A stretch of 64,000 nucleotides of DNA from Paenibacillus ihbetae (GTDB taxonomy: Bacteria > Bacillota > Bacilli > Paenibacillales > Paenibacillaceae), in the NCBI RefSeq assembly GCF_002741055.1, contig NZ_CP016809.1, positions 1,882,501 to 1,946,500 on the forward strand, in the 5' to 3' direction. The notes beneath the pieces were generated by a model. It was not told the origin of the DNA. It ran no database searches and worked only from the letters and a program-made list of their open reading frames with translations. The translations under genes and the position numbers were made by a program. This document shows positions 52,546-61,255 of this stretch, piece after piece. How positions within the stretch are numbered: the first letter of the stretch is position 1; each line of letters starts with the position of its first letter.

Positions 52546-53055
52546 ATGAACTGGTTTAAAAAGAAAGCAATCGATGATGAACGCATCGTCAACCTGAAAA
52601 ACAACATTTATAAAGAAGCCTATATGCTGATCATGCTGATCTGCAGCGTTTCGGCCGTAATCAAAACCTGGTTTTTACCGGACCGCGGATCCGTTCTGAC
52701 CGAAATGCTGGTCATTCTGGGAGGCAGCTTGTACTTTAGCATCCGAAGCGTGGCGATGGGGATCTACTCCGATGAGGTGGAAGTGCATGACCAGCACCAC
52801 AAAATGTCGTTTAGCCGGCGCACGGCGATTTCCGGACTGGCCATCGGCTTGATCCTCGCCCTCTTCTTAGGGATACGAAGTGCCGTCGTGTATGGGGATG
52901 GCAGCAGTCAGACCGCTTGGAAGTATTTCCTTTCCGTATTCTTGTTTTCGCTAATCTTCTACATCCCGCTATTTGCCGGAACGATGACGGCCATTCACCA
53001 TTTCGCAAATCGAGTGAGCCGAAAAGTATCGCAAAATGACCAACTGGACTCATAA
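52546..53055 (+). CDS. DUF6773-like membrane protein
   Basis: A 169-residue protein with four hydrophobic segments (about 27-45, 50-70, 95-112, 128-150) and short charged ends (KKKAIDDERIVNLKNNIYKEAY). It is typical of small membrane proteins encoded just before XRE regulators in Bacilli; I assign it to the DUF6773-like group with moderate certainty. The start follows AAAGGAG. A 23-base gap separates it from the regulator gene, which probably controls this pair. Confidence 0.75.
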   Translation: MNWFKKKAIDDERIVNLKNNIYKEAYMLIMLICSVSAVIKTWFLPDRGSVLTEMLVILGGSLYFSIRSVAMGIYSDEVEVHDQHHKMSFSRRTAISGLAIGLILALFLGIRSAVVYGDGSSQTAWKYFLSVFLFSLIFYIPLFAGTMTAIHHFANRVSRKVSQNDQLDS

Positions 53056-53078
53056 GAAGGGAGACAAGGTGATTTTGC

Positions 53079-53273
53079 ATGAAAAATATCAAGCTGAAAA
53101 TGGCCCGGGTGGAAAAGGATCTCTCGCAAGAAGAATTGGCCCGGATCGTCGGGGTATCGAGACAAACGATCGGATTGATCGAGCTCGGCAAATACAACCC
53201 TTCACTCAGCCTCTGCATTGCCATTTGCAAGGCGCTGTCCCGTACGCTGGACGACCTTTTCTGGGATGAGTGA
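53079..53273 (+). CDS. Small XRE-family repressor (YozG-like)
   Basis: A 64-residue Cro/CI-type DNA-binding protein consisting only of the helix-turn-helix (MARVEKDLSQEELARIVGVSRQTIGLIE, shortened key LARIVGVSRQTI) and ending DDLFWDE, like the YozG/YgzD group. It is preceded by AAGGTGA and forms an operon with the upstream membrane protein; likely autoregulatory. Confidence 0.9.
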   Translation: MKNIKLKMARVEKDLSQEELARIVGVSRQTIGLIELGKYNPSLSLCIAICKALSRTLDDLFWDE

Positions 53274-53442
53274 GTTATCAAGAAACCCGTACGTTCGTCA
53301 AGACACTTCATGTTTTTTTGAAAGGAGGGGATGCCGCGTCTATTAAAGCCGTAAACTGCCGCTGCCGTGCTTCGGCCCTTTGAACCGTCGATCGAATGAA
53401 CGACTTGAATAAACCAAATACCAAGGAGTGAACTCTTTCGAA

Positions 53443-54888
53443 ATGACACTACATAAGACAAGAAAGGCTTTCACCGCACTAATGCTGGCGACTGTCCTGC
53501 TTGGAGGCACAGCCTCTTATGCGAGGAGCGCTCAAGCAGCCGCCCCGGATACCATTCAGGGGAAGGTGACGGAAGTCCGGCCAGCCCGAACCCATGAGGA
53601 GAAAATTGCCGAATGGGAGGCCTGGGCTGCCGATCATGCTTATAAGCTTGATTCGATTCAGCCGGTTGGCTCGAACGGCAAGCCAGACTCGTTTCAGGAT
53701 TTGGAAATGTTAAAGCCGCTCCTGCAGGACAAGCGTTTCGTGTTCCTTGGAGAGAGCTCCCACGGCGTGGCCGAGTTCAACCTCGCCAAGACGCGTTTGA
53801 TCCAATTCCTCCATCAGGAGCTGGGGTACAACGTATTGGCATTCGAGAGCGGGCTGGCTCCTGCCTCCATCGCATACGGAAAAGTCAGCGGCCGCAGCGC
53901 CGAGCAGACGATGAAAGATTCGATCTTCGGCGTCTGGTGGTCCAAAGAAACGCTGCCGTTGTTCGATTACATCAAGGCGTCGCATAACAGCGAGCAACCG
54001 CTTGTTCTTACCGGGTTCGACATGCAGCTGCAGTTCCCCCTCCTTGACGGAGGATGGCTGAAGGATAAAGCCCTCGCGAAGCGGCTTGCGGAAGCCGACA
54101 AAAAGCTGTCCGACTATTCGGCAGCAACGGACGCAGCCGCGTACCGCAAAGAGAAAAAACATCTGATCAGCGTGTACAAGGAAGCTCAGGAAGCATTGAA
54201 AACCGAGGCGAATCAGGCCATCAAGCAGCTCTACCCTGACAATCCGAAGCTTTCCCTCCTTCTGGAGAGAGCTTTAAGCGACCGAATCCGGGTAGCGGAG
54301 GAATATGTGGAGCTGTCCATCGAATCCACCGCTGCCTTGGAACAAGGGGATTATATGCCGTTCCTGGAGACGATGGAATGGCGGGATCAAGCAATGCACG
54401 ATAATCTCATGTGGCTCGCCACCGAGGCATACCCTACGGAAAAATTCATCGTCTGGGGACATAACGATCACATCCGCAAGGCCCAAACCGAAGTGATGGG
54501 CTCCCCATACCCGGTTAAACTAATGGGCGAGATGCTGTCGGACGAGATGAAACAATACAGCTATGTGCTCGGACTTTATCCGGCGAGCGGCAAAACCGCT
54601 GACAATACGGGTGCCGTCCATGACGTGCTGCCGCCGGAGCCGGGATCGGTCGAATCGATTCTAGCGGCATCGGGAGCTCCATATACCTTCATGGATCTTC
54701 GCTATCGCAGCCATGAATCGGGTAACTCCTGGATGTTCGAACCCCGCTTCGCGTACAGCTGGGGCATGATTCCCGAGAGCCTGATCGCCCGGGATCAATA
54801 CGACGGCATATTGTTGATCGATGACGTGAACCCGCCCCAATATCTGAGATCGACCGCTTCATCCAAAGCTTCGTCGCAGGACGAGTAA
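53443..54888 (+). CDS. Erythromycin esterase family protein, exported
   Basis: A 481-residue protein with a signal peptide (about 1-33, ending AQAAAP). The catalytic domain of the erythromycin esterase family (PF05139) shows LGESSHGVAEF near 103-113, NVLAFESG, GFDMQLQ and WGHNDHIRK near 340, which carry the conserved Glu and His residues. Ere enzymes open the macrolide lactone ring, but many homologues act on other substrates. Export sets this one apart from the cytoplasmic resistance enzymes. The ATG at 53443 has AAGGAG 14 bases upstream; a GTG at 53428 overlaps that site. It stands alone. Confidence 0.88.
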   Translation: MTLHKTRKAFTALMLATVLLGGTASYARSAQAAAPDTIQGKVTEVRPARTHEEKIAEWEAWAADHAYKLDSIQPVGSNGKPDSFQDLEMLKPLLQDKRFVFLGESSHGVAEFNLAKTRLIQFLHQELGYNVLAFESGLAPASIAYGKVSGRSAEQTMKDSIFGVWWSKETLPLFDYIKASHNSEQPLVLTGFDMQLQFPLLDGGWLKDKALAKRLAEADKKLSDYSAATDAAAYRKEKKHLISVYKEAQEALKTEANQAIKQLYPDNPKLSLLLERALSDRIRVAEEYVELSIESTAALEQGDYMPFLETMEWRDQAMHDNLMWLATEAYPTEKFIVWGHNDHIRKAQTEVMGSPYPVKLMGEMLSDEMKQYSYVLGLYPASGKTADNTGAVHDVLPPEPGSVESILAASGAPYTFMDLRYRSHESGNSWMFEPRFAYSWGMIPESLIARDQYDGILLIDDVNPPQYLRSTASSKASSQDE

Positions 54889-54926
54889 AAGAAATCGGCA
54901 TTTTTGTATATCCTTATTCCAACACG

Positions 54927-54989
54927 AAATCCCTTAGAGTCCGGTTAAGAGAGTGCCATATACCGCTTCCCGGATTCTGAGGGATTTTT
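54927..54989 (+). terminator. Terminator of the esterase-family gene
   Basis: AAATCCCTTAGAGTCCGG pairs with CCGGATTCTGAGGGATTT, with a long loop and a T-run, 38 bases past the stop. Confidence 0.85.
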
Positions 54990-55013
54990 GTCCTCTCCCC
55001 GTCCTGAAACCAA

Positions 55014-55050
55014 TGAAAAAGAACACCGCCCGAACCTATGGACGGTGTCC
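55014..55050 (-). terminator. Terminator of the DinB gene
   Basis: GGACACCGTCC pairs with GGGCGGTGTTC on the minus strand, followed by TTTTT, 33 bases past the stop. Confidence 0.85.
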
Positions 55051-55082
55051 CTTAATCCTCTTCACAACTAGTGCAGCTGTTA

Positions 55083-55571
55083 TTAATACAAATCAAACAT
55101 GCTCACTTCATAGCCTTGGGCTTTGAGGTAATTGAACATTTGAGCACGGTGATGCTGGGCATGCGTCACGACCTCGATCAGCCATTTGGCTTGTGCCGAG
55201 CCGTGCTCCAAGTAGAATGGCTTCGTCTTTTTATGCAAAAAGTCGTCATCCGTTAGCCCGTTCATGTACGATTTCAAGTCGGCCAGCCCCTTGTTCATCC
55301 ATGCGATCAGTTTTTCCTTGTCGCCGCCGTCCGCAGCGATGGCCCCTTCAAGCTGGCGCACCTCCTCTTCGGTCTTCTCCTGCATGATCAACAGATCGGT
55401 TCCGGGAACCGACACCAGATGATGCACGAGCTCGAGGAGCGTTCGCATATTGGAGGCAGGGCAGTAATCCCAATCCTCGTCCGAAATTTTCATGATGAGA
55501 TTGGAGGAGGTTTTCACGATATGCTCCAGCTCCTCAAACAGCAATTGCTTCATTTCAACCAGATGACTCAA
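55083..55571 (-). CDS. DinB family protein
   Basis: A 162-residue four-helix-bundle protein of the DinB/YfiT superfamily. Metal-ligand histidines are in LLELVHHLVS (about residue 50) and THAQHHRAQMFNYLKAQG (near 140), and the order is intact. Members include thiol-dependent transferases; the reaction is unknown. I chose the TTG at 55571 (SHLVEMKQLL), with AGGAG eight bases upstream; the ATG six codons later lacks a site. It is divergent from the WYL regulator and could be its target. Confidence 0.85.
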   Translation of the reverse strand: MSHLVEMKQLLFEELEHIVKTSSNLIMKISDEDWDYCPASNMRTLLELVHHLVSVPGTDLLIMQEKTEEEVRQLEGAIAADGGDKEKLIAWMNKGLADLKSYMNGLTDDDFLHKKTKPFYLEHGSAQAKWLIEVVTHAQHHRAQMFNYLKAQGYEVSMFDLY

Positions 55572-55758
55572 GGCGATCACTCCTATTTTTAGTTTGAATG
55601 ATAAGGGAAAAGATACAGCGACAGTAAGGCGGAGCCGAGCCATCACTTTTTTTCGGCAAGCGCAGGCCGTTAACTCTTCGTTGCCTGGTAGCGCCGGCGC
55701 GCAGCTGGCTATTATGTTTCCATTCTGCCCTCACTAGGGCTATGGTACAAGTATAGGC

Positions 55759-55781
55759 TATAATAGTGACAACTATTGTCA
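55759..55781 (+). promoter_or_regulatory. -10 box and inverted repeat before the WYL regulator
   Basis: TATAAT (55759-55764) is followed by TGACAA-CTA-TTGTCA (55767-55781), an inverted repeat over the likely transcription start. Its place fits autorepression by the adjoining regulator and possibly control of the divergent DinB gene. No good -35 box is visible. Confidence 0.6.
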
Positions 55782-55810
55782 TAGTCATTCAAAAAAACGG
55801 AGCTGATTCC

Positions 55811-56758
55811 ATGTCGAAATCCAAGCGGCTGATCGAACTGATGATGACCGTCAATCGGATGCGAAAGTTTACGGTGAAGGAGCTCGCGGACCAATTCGGC
55901 GTTTCGCCACGAACGATCCTGCGGGACCTTCAAGAGCTGAGCGAGCTTGGCGTCCCGCTATATTCGGAGGTTGGTCCGCATGGCGGCTACCAAGTGCTCA
56001 GAGAACGCATCCTTCCGCCGATCGCGTTTAGCGAGGAAGAAGCGGTCGCGATGTTTTTTGCCAGCCACGCCCTTCGCCATTATTTGTTCCTGCCCTTCGA
56101 AGCCGAGTCGTCGGCAGCGCTCCAGAAATTTTACTATTACATGCCGGGCGATGTGCGTGACCGGATTGACGAGATGAAGAACCGGGTCGATTTTCTAACC
56201 CATACCCGGAAACAGAAGGCGGCATTTCTGGGGATATTGCTGGATGCAGCCGTGGAGCAGCGGGTCGTCAGCATCCAATATGAGACCAAGCACGGCCTGT
56301 CGGCGCGAAGCATCCAGCCTGTCGGCATTTATGCCAGCAACGGCTTCTGGTACTGTCCCGCTTACTGCTTTATGCGCAGGGACTTTCGCTTGTTCCGCTG
56401 CGACCGCATGCAGGCCGCCGCCTTCGACGAGAGCGGAGTTGAGCCGCTGGATCACCGGCACATCCATCTGGGAAACTGGAGAGAACACGGGGCGGAAAAA
56501 GCCGTATATGTCCGAATGATTGCCGAACTGACGAGAGAGGGCGTACAGCGCTGTGAGGCCGAATTATGCCCCGTCCCCCGGATCGATGTGAACCCCGATG
56601 GAAGCGGCCGGCTCGAGCAGGAAGTGCCTACAAGCGAAATGCGCTATTTCGCGAAGTTTTTCCTCGGGCTGGGTAACGAGGCTGTCGTGCTGGAGCCCAA
56701 GGAGCTCGTGGACAGCATAAGAGATATTCTGAGAGAGCTTACGGAGAAGTATGGGTAG
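55811..56758 (+). CDS. YafY/DeoR-type regulator with WYL domain
   Basis: A 315-residue transcription regulator. The N-terminal winged helix (1-65; KFTVKELADQFGVSPRTILRDLQELSELGVPLYSE in part) is of HTH_11 type, followed by a WYL domain (about 130-220; VVSIQYETKHG, IYASNGFWYCPAYC) and a C-terminal WCX-like extension. WYL domains sense ligands or nucleic acid. The start is the ATG at 55811 behind CGGAG. The reading frame continues for 32 codons beyond its TAG. Confidence 0.9.
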   Translation: MSKSKRLIELMMTVNRMRKFTVKELADQFGVSPRTILRDLQELSELGVPLYSEVGPHGGYQVLRERILPPIAFSEEEAVAMFFASHALRHYLFLPFEAESSAALQKFYYYMPGDVRDRIDEMKNRVDFLTHTRKQKAAFLGILLDAAVEQRVVSIQYETKHGLSARSIQPVGIYASNGFWYCPAYCFMRRDFRLFRCDRMQAAAFDESGVEPLDHRHIHLGNWREHGAEKAVYVRMIAELTREGVQRCEAELCPVPRIDVNPDGSGRLEQEVPTSEMRYFAKFFLGLGNEAVVLEPKELVDSIRDILRELTEKYG

Positions 56759-56761
56759 GGT

Positions 56762-56857
56762 GTAACCATTGATGAAATCTCGGGACTGCACGCCGAGGAT
56801 TTATATGAGCAGATCGGCAAGGCAGTCAAGCAAGCCGAAAATGACCCCAAGCGTTAA
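56762..56857 (+). pseudogene. Open frame continuing past the WYL regulator stop
   Basis: Directly after the TAG at 56756-56758, in the same frame, 31 codons encode a helical, gene-like stretch (VTIDEISGLHAEDLYEQIGK and on) ending at TAA 56855-56857. It has no start codon. It may be the remnant of a separate small gene or a lost C-terminal tail. Confidence 0.35.
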
Positions 56858-56865
56858 TCACGGCA

Positions 56866-56894
56866 GGGAGCCCTTCCATCCCGAAAGGGCTCCC
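56866..56894. terminator. Convergent-gene hairpin
   Basis: GGGAGCCCTT pairs with AAGGGCTCCC (29-base element with one bulge). No clear T-run on either side, but it sits between converging genes. Confidence 0.6.
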
Positions 56895-56950
56895 CTGTAT
56901 TAGAATATCAGCCATTCATGCTTGGAACCGCGGCTGCCGCCAGCGGGCTT

Positions 56951-58243
56951 TCAGGAGCTCGTCTGATACAACGGCACGCCTCCAAGCACGGTCTCGACGA
57001 TACGGATCTTTCCTGCATGCCGCTCGAACATGACGAAATCTGCCCGCGCTCCTTCAGTAAGCCCGTACAGCTTCTCCCGTCCGATTGCTCTGGCCGGCGC
57101 GCTGGAAGCCATGTCCCAGGCTTCGGCGAATGAGCATAGACCCGATGCAGCAAGCCGCTGCACGGCATCGGCCAGCATCATCGCCGAACCTGCGAGCAGC
57201 TCGGGCTTTCGTGCCAGATGGAGCCTTCCTTCGGGGGTCAGCACCACCTCGCCGCCGATATGTGTTCGGTAGCTTCCCGGTGCCATGCCGCTTAAATAGA
57301 CGGCATCGCTGACCAGCAGCGCTTTCCCCGCTTTGGCCCGGAGAAGCACCTTAATGACCGAGTCCGGCACATGATAACCGTCGGCAATAAAGCCGCACCA
57401 CAGCTCATCCAATGCCAGCTGCTCCCACAGATAATTCGGGTGCCGCGGCAGTGTCAGATGCGCGCCGTTGCCAAAGTGGGTGGACATGCTCGCACCGGCC
57501 AGTGCGGCCTGGCGAATCTGCTCCGGCGTAGCCGCCGTATGCCCGATGGAAACGATGATGCCGCTCTGCACGCTTCGGCGGATCACCTCCGGTGCTTCCG
57601 GCCACTCCGGCGACAGGGTCAGGATGCGAATCCGGGAGCCGGAGGCATCCTGCCACCGCTGCAGCAGTTCCCAATCGGGCGGCCTGATATACCGCTCATC
57701 ATGGGCTCCGCGCGGCCCTTCCTCCGGCGAAAGGAAAGGGCCCTCCAGATGAATACCGCCGATGCTCTTCCCTGTCAGCGCATCCTCCCGGCAGGCTTGA
57801 TCGATGGCGCTTACAAGCTCTTCGATCTCCCGGTCGCCGTTCGTAATGACAGTCGGGTAATACGTCGTTACCCCCGTCTCCCACAAACGGCGCGTCAGTC
57901 GAATGATGGATTCGCTTGTCAGCGGGAGCGAGTTAAGGTCAATCCCGTACCCGCCATTCAACTGAAGGTCGATCAGTCCCGGCGCGATCCACACCTCTGC
58001 GTCGCCGCCGCGAACCGAATGCTCGCCATCGGCGATCAAAGCTTCGCCGCCATCGCTGCCACCTTGAGCAGGCGCTGCCCCTGAAATTTTGCTGCCAATG
58101 CTATCTGTAGACACTTCTGCAATGCGGCTGTCGGCATCTTCTGTAAATACCTCTGTAATGCGACCTTCGCTACCTATGGTAATTCGAATCCGTTCGCCGG
58201 TTGCATAATGGAGGCCTTCGCGGACAAGCGCCTTACTAGTCAT
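56951..58243 (-). CDS. nagA: N-acetylglucosamine-6-phosphate deacetylase
   Basis: Cytoplasmic amidohydrolase, 430 residues, converting GlcNAc-6-phosphate to GlcN-6-phosphate. Motifs are PGLIDLQLNGGYG (Q-x-N in place of H-x-H, as in single-metal E. coli NagA), GIHLEGPFLSPEEGPRGAH (metal Glu), SIGHTAAT, STHFGNGAH and LVSDAVYLSG (catalytic Asp). An insertion near residues 45-80 (STDSIGSKISG...) is poorly conserved. HFGNGAHLTLPRHPNYLWEQ differs from the classical HLFNAM motif, so the substrate could be a GlcNAc derivative. The start is the ATG at 58243 behind GGGAAGG; it overlaps the upstream stop by eight bases. Confidence 0.9.
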   Translation of the reverse strand: MTSKALVREGLHYATGERIRITIGSEGRITEVFTEDADSRIAEVSTDSIGSKISGAAPAQGGSDGGEALIADGEHSVRGGDAEVWIAPGLIDLQLNGGYGIDLNSLPLTSESIIRLTRRLWETGVTTYYPTVITNGDREIEELVSAIDQACREDALTGKSIGGIHLEGPFLSPEEGPRGAHDERYIRPPDWELLQRWQDASGSRIRILTLSPEWPEAPEVIRRSVQSGIIVSIGHTAATPEQIRQAALAGASMSTHFGNGAHLTLPRHPNYLWEQLALDELWCGFIADGYHVPDSVIKVLLRAKAGKALLVSDAVYLSGMAPGSYRTHIGGEVVLTPEGRLHLARKPELLAGSAMMLADAVQRLAASGLCSFAEAWDMASSAPARAIGREKLYGLTEGARADFVMFERHAGKIRIVETVLGGVPLYQTSS

Positions 58244-59024
58244 GGAGACCTTCCCCATAGGCATCCCGGTCAAGATACAGCGTGCAGTCCGGATGACGCC
58301 TTAGAATACTTGCAGGGCAAGCCTCGTGAATATCGCCGGTTAACGTTCTCCGCACGGCATGCCGCTTTCTTGCTCCAGGAACGATGCAAAACAGCTGCGT
58401 CCCCGACATAAGCGCCGGTATCGTCAGCGTAAGCGCCCGCCTCGGGACATCATTCAGGCTGGCAAAGCAGCCGTCATTCACCTGCTGCAGGCGGCATGCT
58501 TCGTCTAGTGTGACAGGCTTCACGAGCGCCGGATCGTCAAAATCGGCAACCGGCGGATCATTAAAGGCAATATGCCCATTCTCGCCGATGCCGAGAACAA
58601 CGATATCGATCGGCGCTTCAGCCAGAAGGCGGCCATACCGGTGGCACTCCGTATCCGCATCATTCAAGCCGTCGAGCAGATGCACGGCTCCAGGGGAAAC
58701 CCGGTCAAACAGCTTCTCGGACAAAAAGGTGCCGAACCGCTGCGGTGCAGCTTGCGGAAGCCCGATATATTCATCCATATGAAAAGCCGTCACCCGGCTC
58801 CAGTCCACCCCCTCGGAACGGACCAGCTCCTCCAGACATTCATTCTGGGAAGGAGCCGCGGCGAACACCATCCGAATGCGTTCCTTTGCGGCCAGCAGTT
58901 CCTGCATCGCAGTGCGGATATCGGCCGCCGCCGCCATTCCCATCGCTTCGCGGCTGTTATAGACGCGGACCTTGAGCCGGTCCTTCACCTGCGTATTCAC
59001 GAGCCCGAAAGGTTGATCGTGCAT
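58236..59024 (-). CDS. nagB: Glucosamine-6-phosphate deaminase, NagB type
   Basis: Cytoplasmic aldose-ketose isomerase/deaminase, 262 residues, converting GlcN-6-phosphate to fructose-6-phosphate and ammonia. Key motifs are VTAFHMDEYIGL (catalytic Asp), VVLGIGENGHIAFNDP (catalytic His/Glu region) and VPRRALTLTIPALM. It is slightly diverged from classical NagB, so a related amino-sugar phosphate is possible. The start follows AAGGAGG, and its stop is inside the nagA start region, so the two are coupled. Confidence 0.88.
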   Translation of the reverse strand: MHDQPFGLVNTQVKDRLKVRVYNSREAMGMAAAADIRTAMQELLAAKERIRMVFAAAPSQNECLEELVRSEGVDWSRVTAFHMDEYIGLPQAAPQRFGTFLSEKLFDRVSPGAVHLLDGLNDADTECHRYGRLLAEAPIDIVVLGIGENGHIAFNDPPVADFDDPALVKPVTLDEACRLQQVNDGCFASLNDVPRRALTLTIPALMSGTQLFCIVPGARKRHAVRRTLTGDIHEACPASILRRHPDCTLYLDRDAYGEGLHD

Positions 59025-59081
59025 ATCCCCACCTCCTTCATCTGTACACTTCCCTATTTTGGAGAACTTCTCCTGTTATCG

Positions 59082-59132
59082 CTAATTACCCTGCATGCAA
59101 GAATTCGCTTTGACCGATGCATTTCCCGACAT
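59082..59132 (-). CDS. Possible 16-residue small protein
   Basis: The ATG at 59132 has a near-perfect site (GCGGAGG, six bases away) and encodes MSGNASVKANSCMQGN, then TAG at 59082. It lies between the Gfo/Idh and nagB genes, in the same direction. No family is known. It may be a real small protein, a translational coupler or chance. Confidence 0.4.
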   Translation of the reverse strand: MSGNASVKANSCMQGN

Positions 59133-59175
59133 GCTGAATCCTCCGCTATAATCCGGTTGATCCGGTCCGTTTCTT

Positions 59176-60198
59176 CTATATTGCAGGTGCCTTCTCCCCG
59201 ATGCTGATGTCTTTACGCTGCCGCGCTGCCTCATAAGTGCCAAGGATGATCTCCAGCGAATGGATGCCCTCCGTTCCCGGCACGATCGGCTGCCGCCCTT
59301 CGCGAATCGCTCTCGCCAGATCTTCGATCTGCATGCGGTGCCCGTCCGGGATGATGCGGAAAGGCTCAAATTCAGGCAGCGTCACATCCTCGCCATCGAT
59401 CTGCAGAGACACGATATCGTCTTCTTCGATTACCAGTTCACCCCGCTCGCCGCGAATCGCCAGCCGCTGCCCCTTGGCGTTCCTGGCCGTCGTCGTAATC
59501 TCCAGAATGCCCAGGGCTCCGCTGGCAAATTCCAGTGCCGCCGTCACCGTATCCTCCACCTCGATGCTGCGCAGTACCGCCTTGGCTTTGGCCGATAGGG
59601 AGGTCACCGGACCGGCAAGCCACTGCAGCAGATCCACCGTGTGAATGCCCTGATTCATCATCGCACCGCCGCCGTCCATCGCCCAGGTCCCGCGCCAACC
59701 AGCGCTGTCATAATAAGCCTGGTCCCGATACAGCATCACATAGGCCGAGCACAGGCTGAGTTTGCCAAGACGTCCTTCCTGGATCAGCTGCCGGGCGTAA
59801 TTCGCCTGCGGGGACATCCTTCTTGGGAAAACCGTCGCAAGCCGCACCCCGGCCTCATTGCAAGCCTCGATCATGCGCACCGCATCCTCCAGCCGGATTG
59901 CCATCGGCTTCTCCACCAGCACATGCTTGCCCGCCTTCGCGGCGAGCACCGTCTGGTCCGCGTGCAAGCCGCTCGGCGTGCAGATACATACCGCTTCCAC
60001 GTCGGGGCGGGCCAGCAGCTCCTCTAAGCTCCCGCAAACGTCCCCTCCGTACTTCTCCACGAATGCCGCAGCCGACTCAGGCTTCGTATCGAACACGGCG
60101 GCCAGCTCCGCTTCTTCCGTGCTTTCGATGCATTGCGCATGAATATCCGCAATAATTCCACAGCCAATGATGCCGAATCGTATCGGTCTTTGTTCCAT
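59176..60198 (-). CDS. Gfo/Idh/MocA oxidoreductase (copy A)
   Basis: NAD(P)-dependent dehydrogenase, 340 residues. It has a classical Rossmann loop FGIIGCGIIADIHAQ (about 8-22), acidic D at the second strand (AAVFDTKPES), catalytic-lysine motif HVLVEKPMA (about 95) and the C-terminal sheet domain with GGGAMMNQGIHTVDLLQWLAG (catalytic Asp/His region). The start is the ATG at 60198 behind GGGGTG; a longer frame upstream overlaps the preceding gene and is not coding. It follows copy B by 16 bases. Probably oxidises a hydroxyl of the imported sugar or glycoside. Confidence 0.92.
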   Translation of the reverse strand: MEQRPIRFGIIGCGIIADIHAQCIESTEEAELAAVFDTKPESAAAFVEKYGGDVCGSLEELLARPDVEAVCICTPSGLHADQTVLAAKAGKHVLVEKPMAIRLEDAVRMIEACNEAGVRLATVFPRRMSPQANYARQLIQEGRLGKLSLCSAYVMLYRDQAYYDSAGWRGTWAMDGGGAMMNQGIHTVDLLQWLAGPVTSLSAKAKAVLRSIEVEDTVTAALEFASGALGILEITTTARNAKGQRLAIRGERGELVIEEDDIVSLQIDGEDVTLPEFEPFRIIPDGHRMQIEDLARAIREGRQPIVPGTEGIHSLEIILGTYEAARQRKDISIGEKAPAI

Positions 60199-60214
60199 TC
60201 GAATACACCCCGCT

Positions 60215-61252
60215 CTATCGATATTGGTTATGCCCGGTTTCCAGGGCGCTTCGGACGATGACACGGGCGGCCTCGTCTGCTTGAACCGTGCCCTCCGACG
60301 CTTTGTAAATATCACGGTGGGAGATCTGTCCCGAACCTCCCCGTATGCGGTCCAGAAAATCCTGTGCCAGCAGCTTCGGCGGAGCCTCCAGCTCGAGCGG
60401 CCGAAGCTGATCCGCATCCGTTAGGAGCAGCGCTTCCCGGCTCTGCAGCAGCGGATCTCCTTCCAGCCGGATCTCCGCCATGCCGGTCGTGCCGGTGATG
60501 AAGATCCGGCCGTCCCCCCAGGTCCAGCTGCCCGCCGGCGTGTGCCAATCGGCATACAGCTCTGCGGTGACGCCGCCCTCCATGACCACATGCACGGCTG
60601 CGGTGTCGTAGAAGCTTGGGTGCTCCGGCAGAATGTTTTTGGCCATATAACCGGATACCGCCTCCACTTCCCTGCCGGTCAGCCAGCGCAGCAGATCAAA
60701 ATCGTGAACGAGGAGGTCATTGATAATACCGCCCGATTTCTCCTTGTCAAAATGCCATGCCGGACGGTTAGCGGGGTTCAGCCGGTGCGGCTTCCGCATC
60801 GCAATGTGGACAATCTCCCCCAGCTCCCCGGCCATAACCAGCTTGAGTGCCGTATGCATCGAAGCGCGAAAGCGCTCGGTGAGCATCATGCCGATCTCAA
60901 TCCTCCCCCGCTCCATCACCGCCTGCAGACGGCGGAGACCCTCGCGACTCGTTACCGCCGGCTTGTCGATCATTACATGCTTCCCGTAGCTCTCGCACAG
61001 CTCGATCACGTCGATCTTCTCGTTGTTGACCGCCGCACAGCCGATGATGCCAACATCGTCATCTTCCAGCAGAGACCTCCGATCCGACGTGATCGCAAGG
61101 CCGAACCTTTCTGCCATCTCGCGGGCCAGTTTCGTGTTATCCGGTTCGTAAACACCGGCACATGGATACCCGAGCCGCTGCATCTCTTCGATAAACATGC
61201 CGATGTGGGCGTGCTGACATCCGATAATGCCATATTTGATTCCATCCGTCAT
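60215..61252 (-). CDS. Gfo/Idh/MocA oxidoreductase (copy B)
   Basis: A second dehydrogenase, 345 residues and clearly divergent from copy A. The nucleotide loop is GIIGCQHAHIGMFI (GCQHAH in place of GxGxxG), and the lysine motif is HVMIDKPAV rather than EKP. The C-terminal domain has SGGIINDLLVHDFDLLRWLTG. Such variants occur in enzymes that recycle bound NAD or act on unusual substrates. It lies three bases after the TIM-barrel gene stop, so translation is coupled. Confidence 0.9.
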   Translation of the reverse strand: MTDGIKYGIIGCQHAHIGMFIEEMQRLGYPCAGVYEPDNTKLAREMAERFGLAITSDRRSLLEDDDVGIIGCAAVNNEKIDVIELCESYGKHVMIDKPAVTSREGLRRLQAVMERGRIEIGMMLTERFRASMHTALKLVMAGELGEIVHIAMRKPHRLNPANRPAWHFDKEKSGGIINDLLVHDFDLLRWLTGREVEAVSGYMAKNILPEHPSFYDTAAVHVVMEGGVTAELYADWHTPAGSWTWGDGRIFITGTTGMAEIRLEGDPLLQSREALLLTDADQLRPLELEAPPKLLAQDFLDRIRGGSGQISHRDIYKASEGTVQADEAARVIVRSALETGHNQYR

Positions 61253-61255
61253 TCC

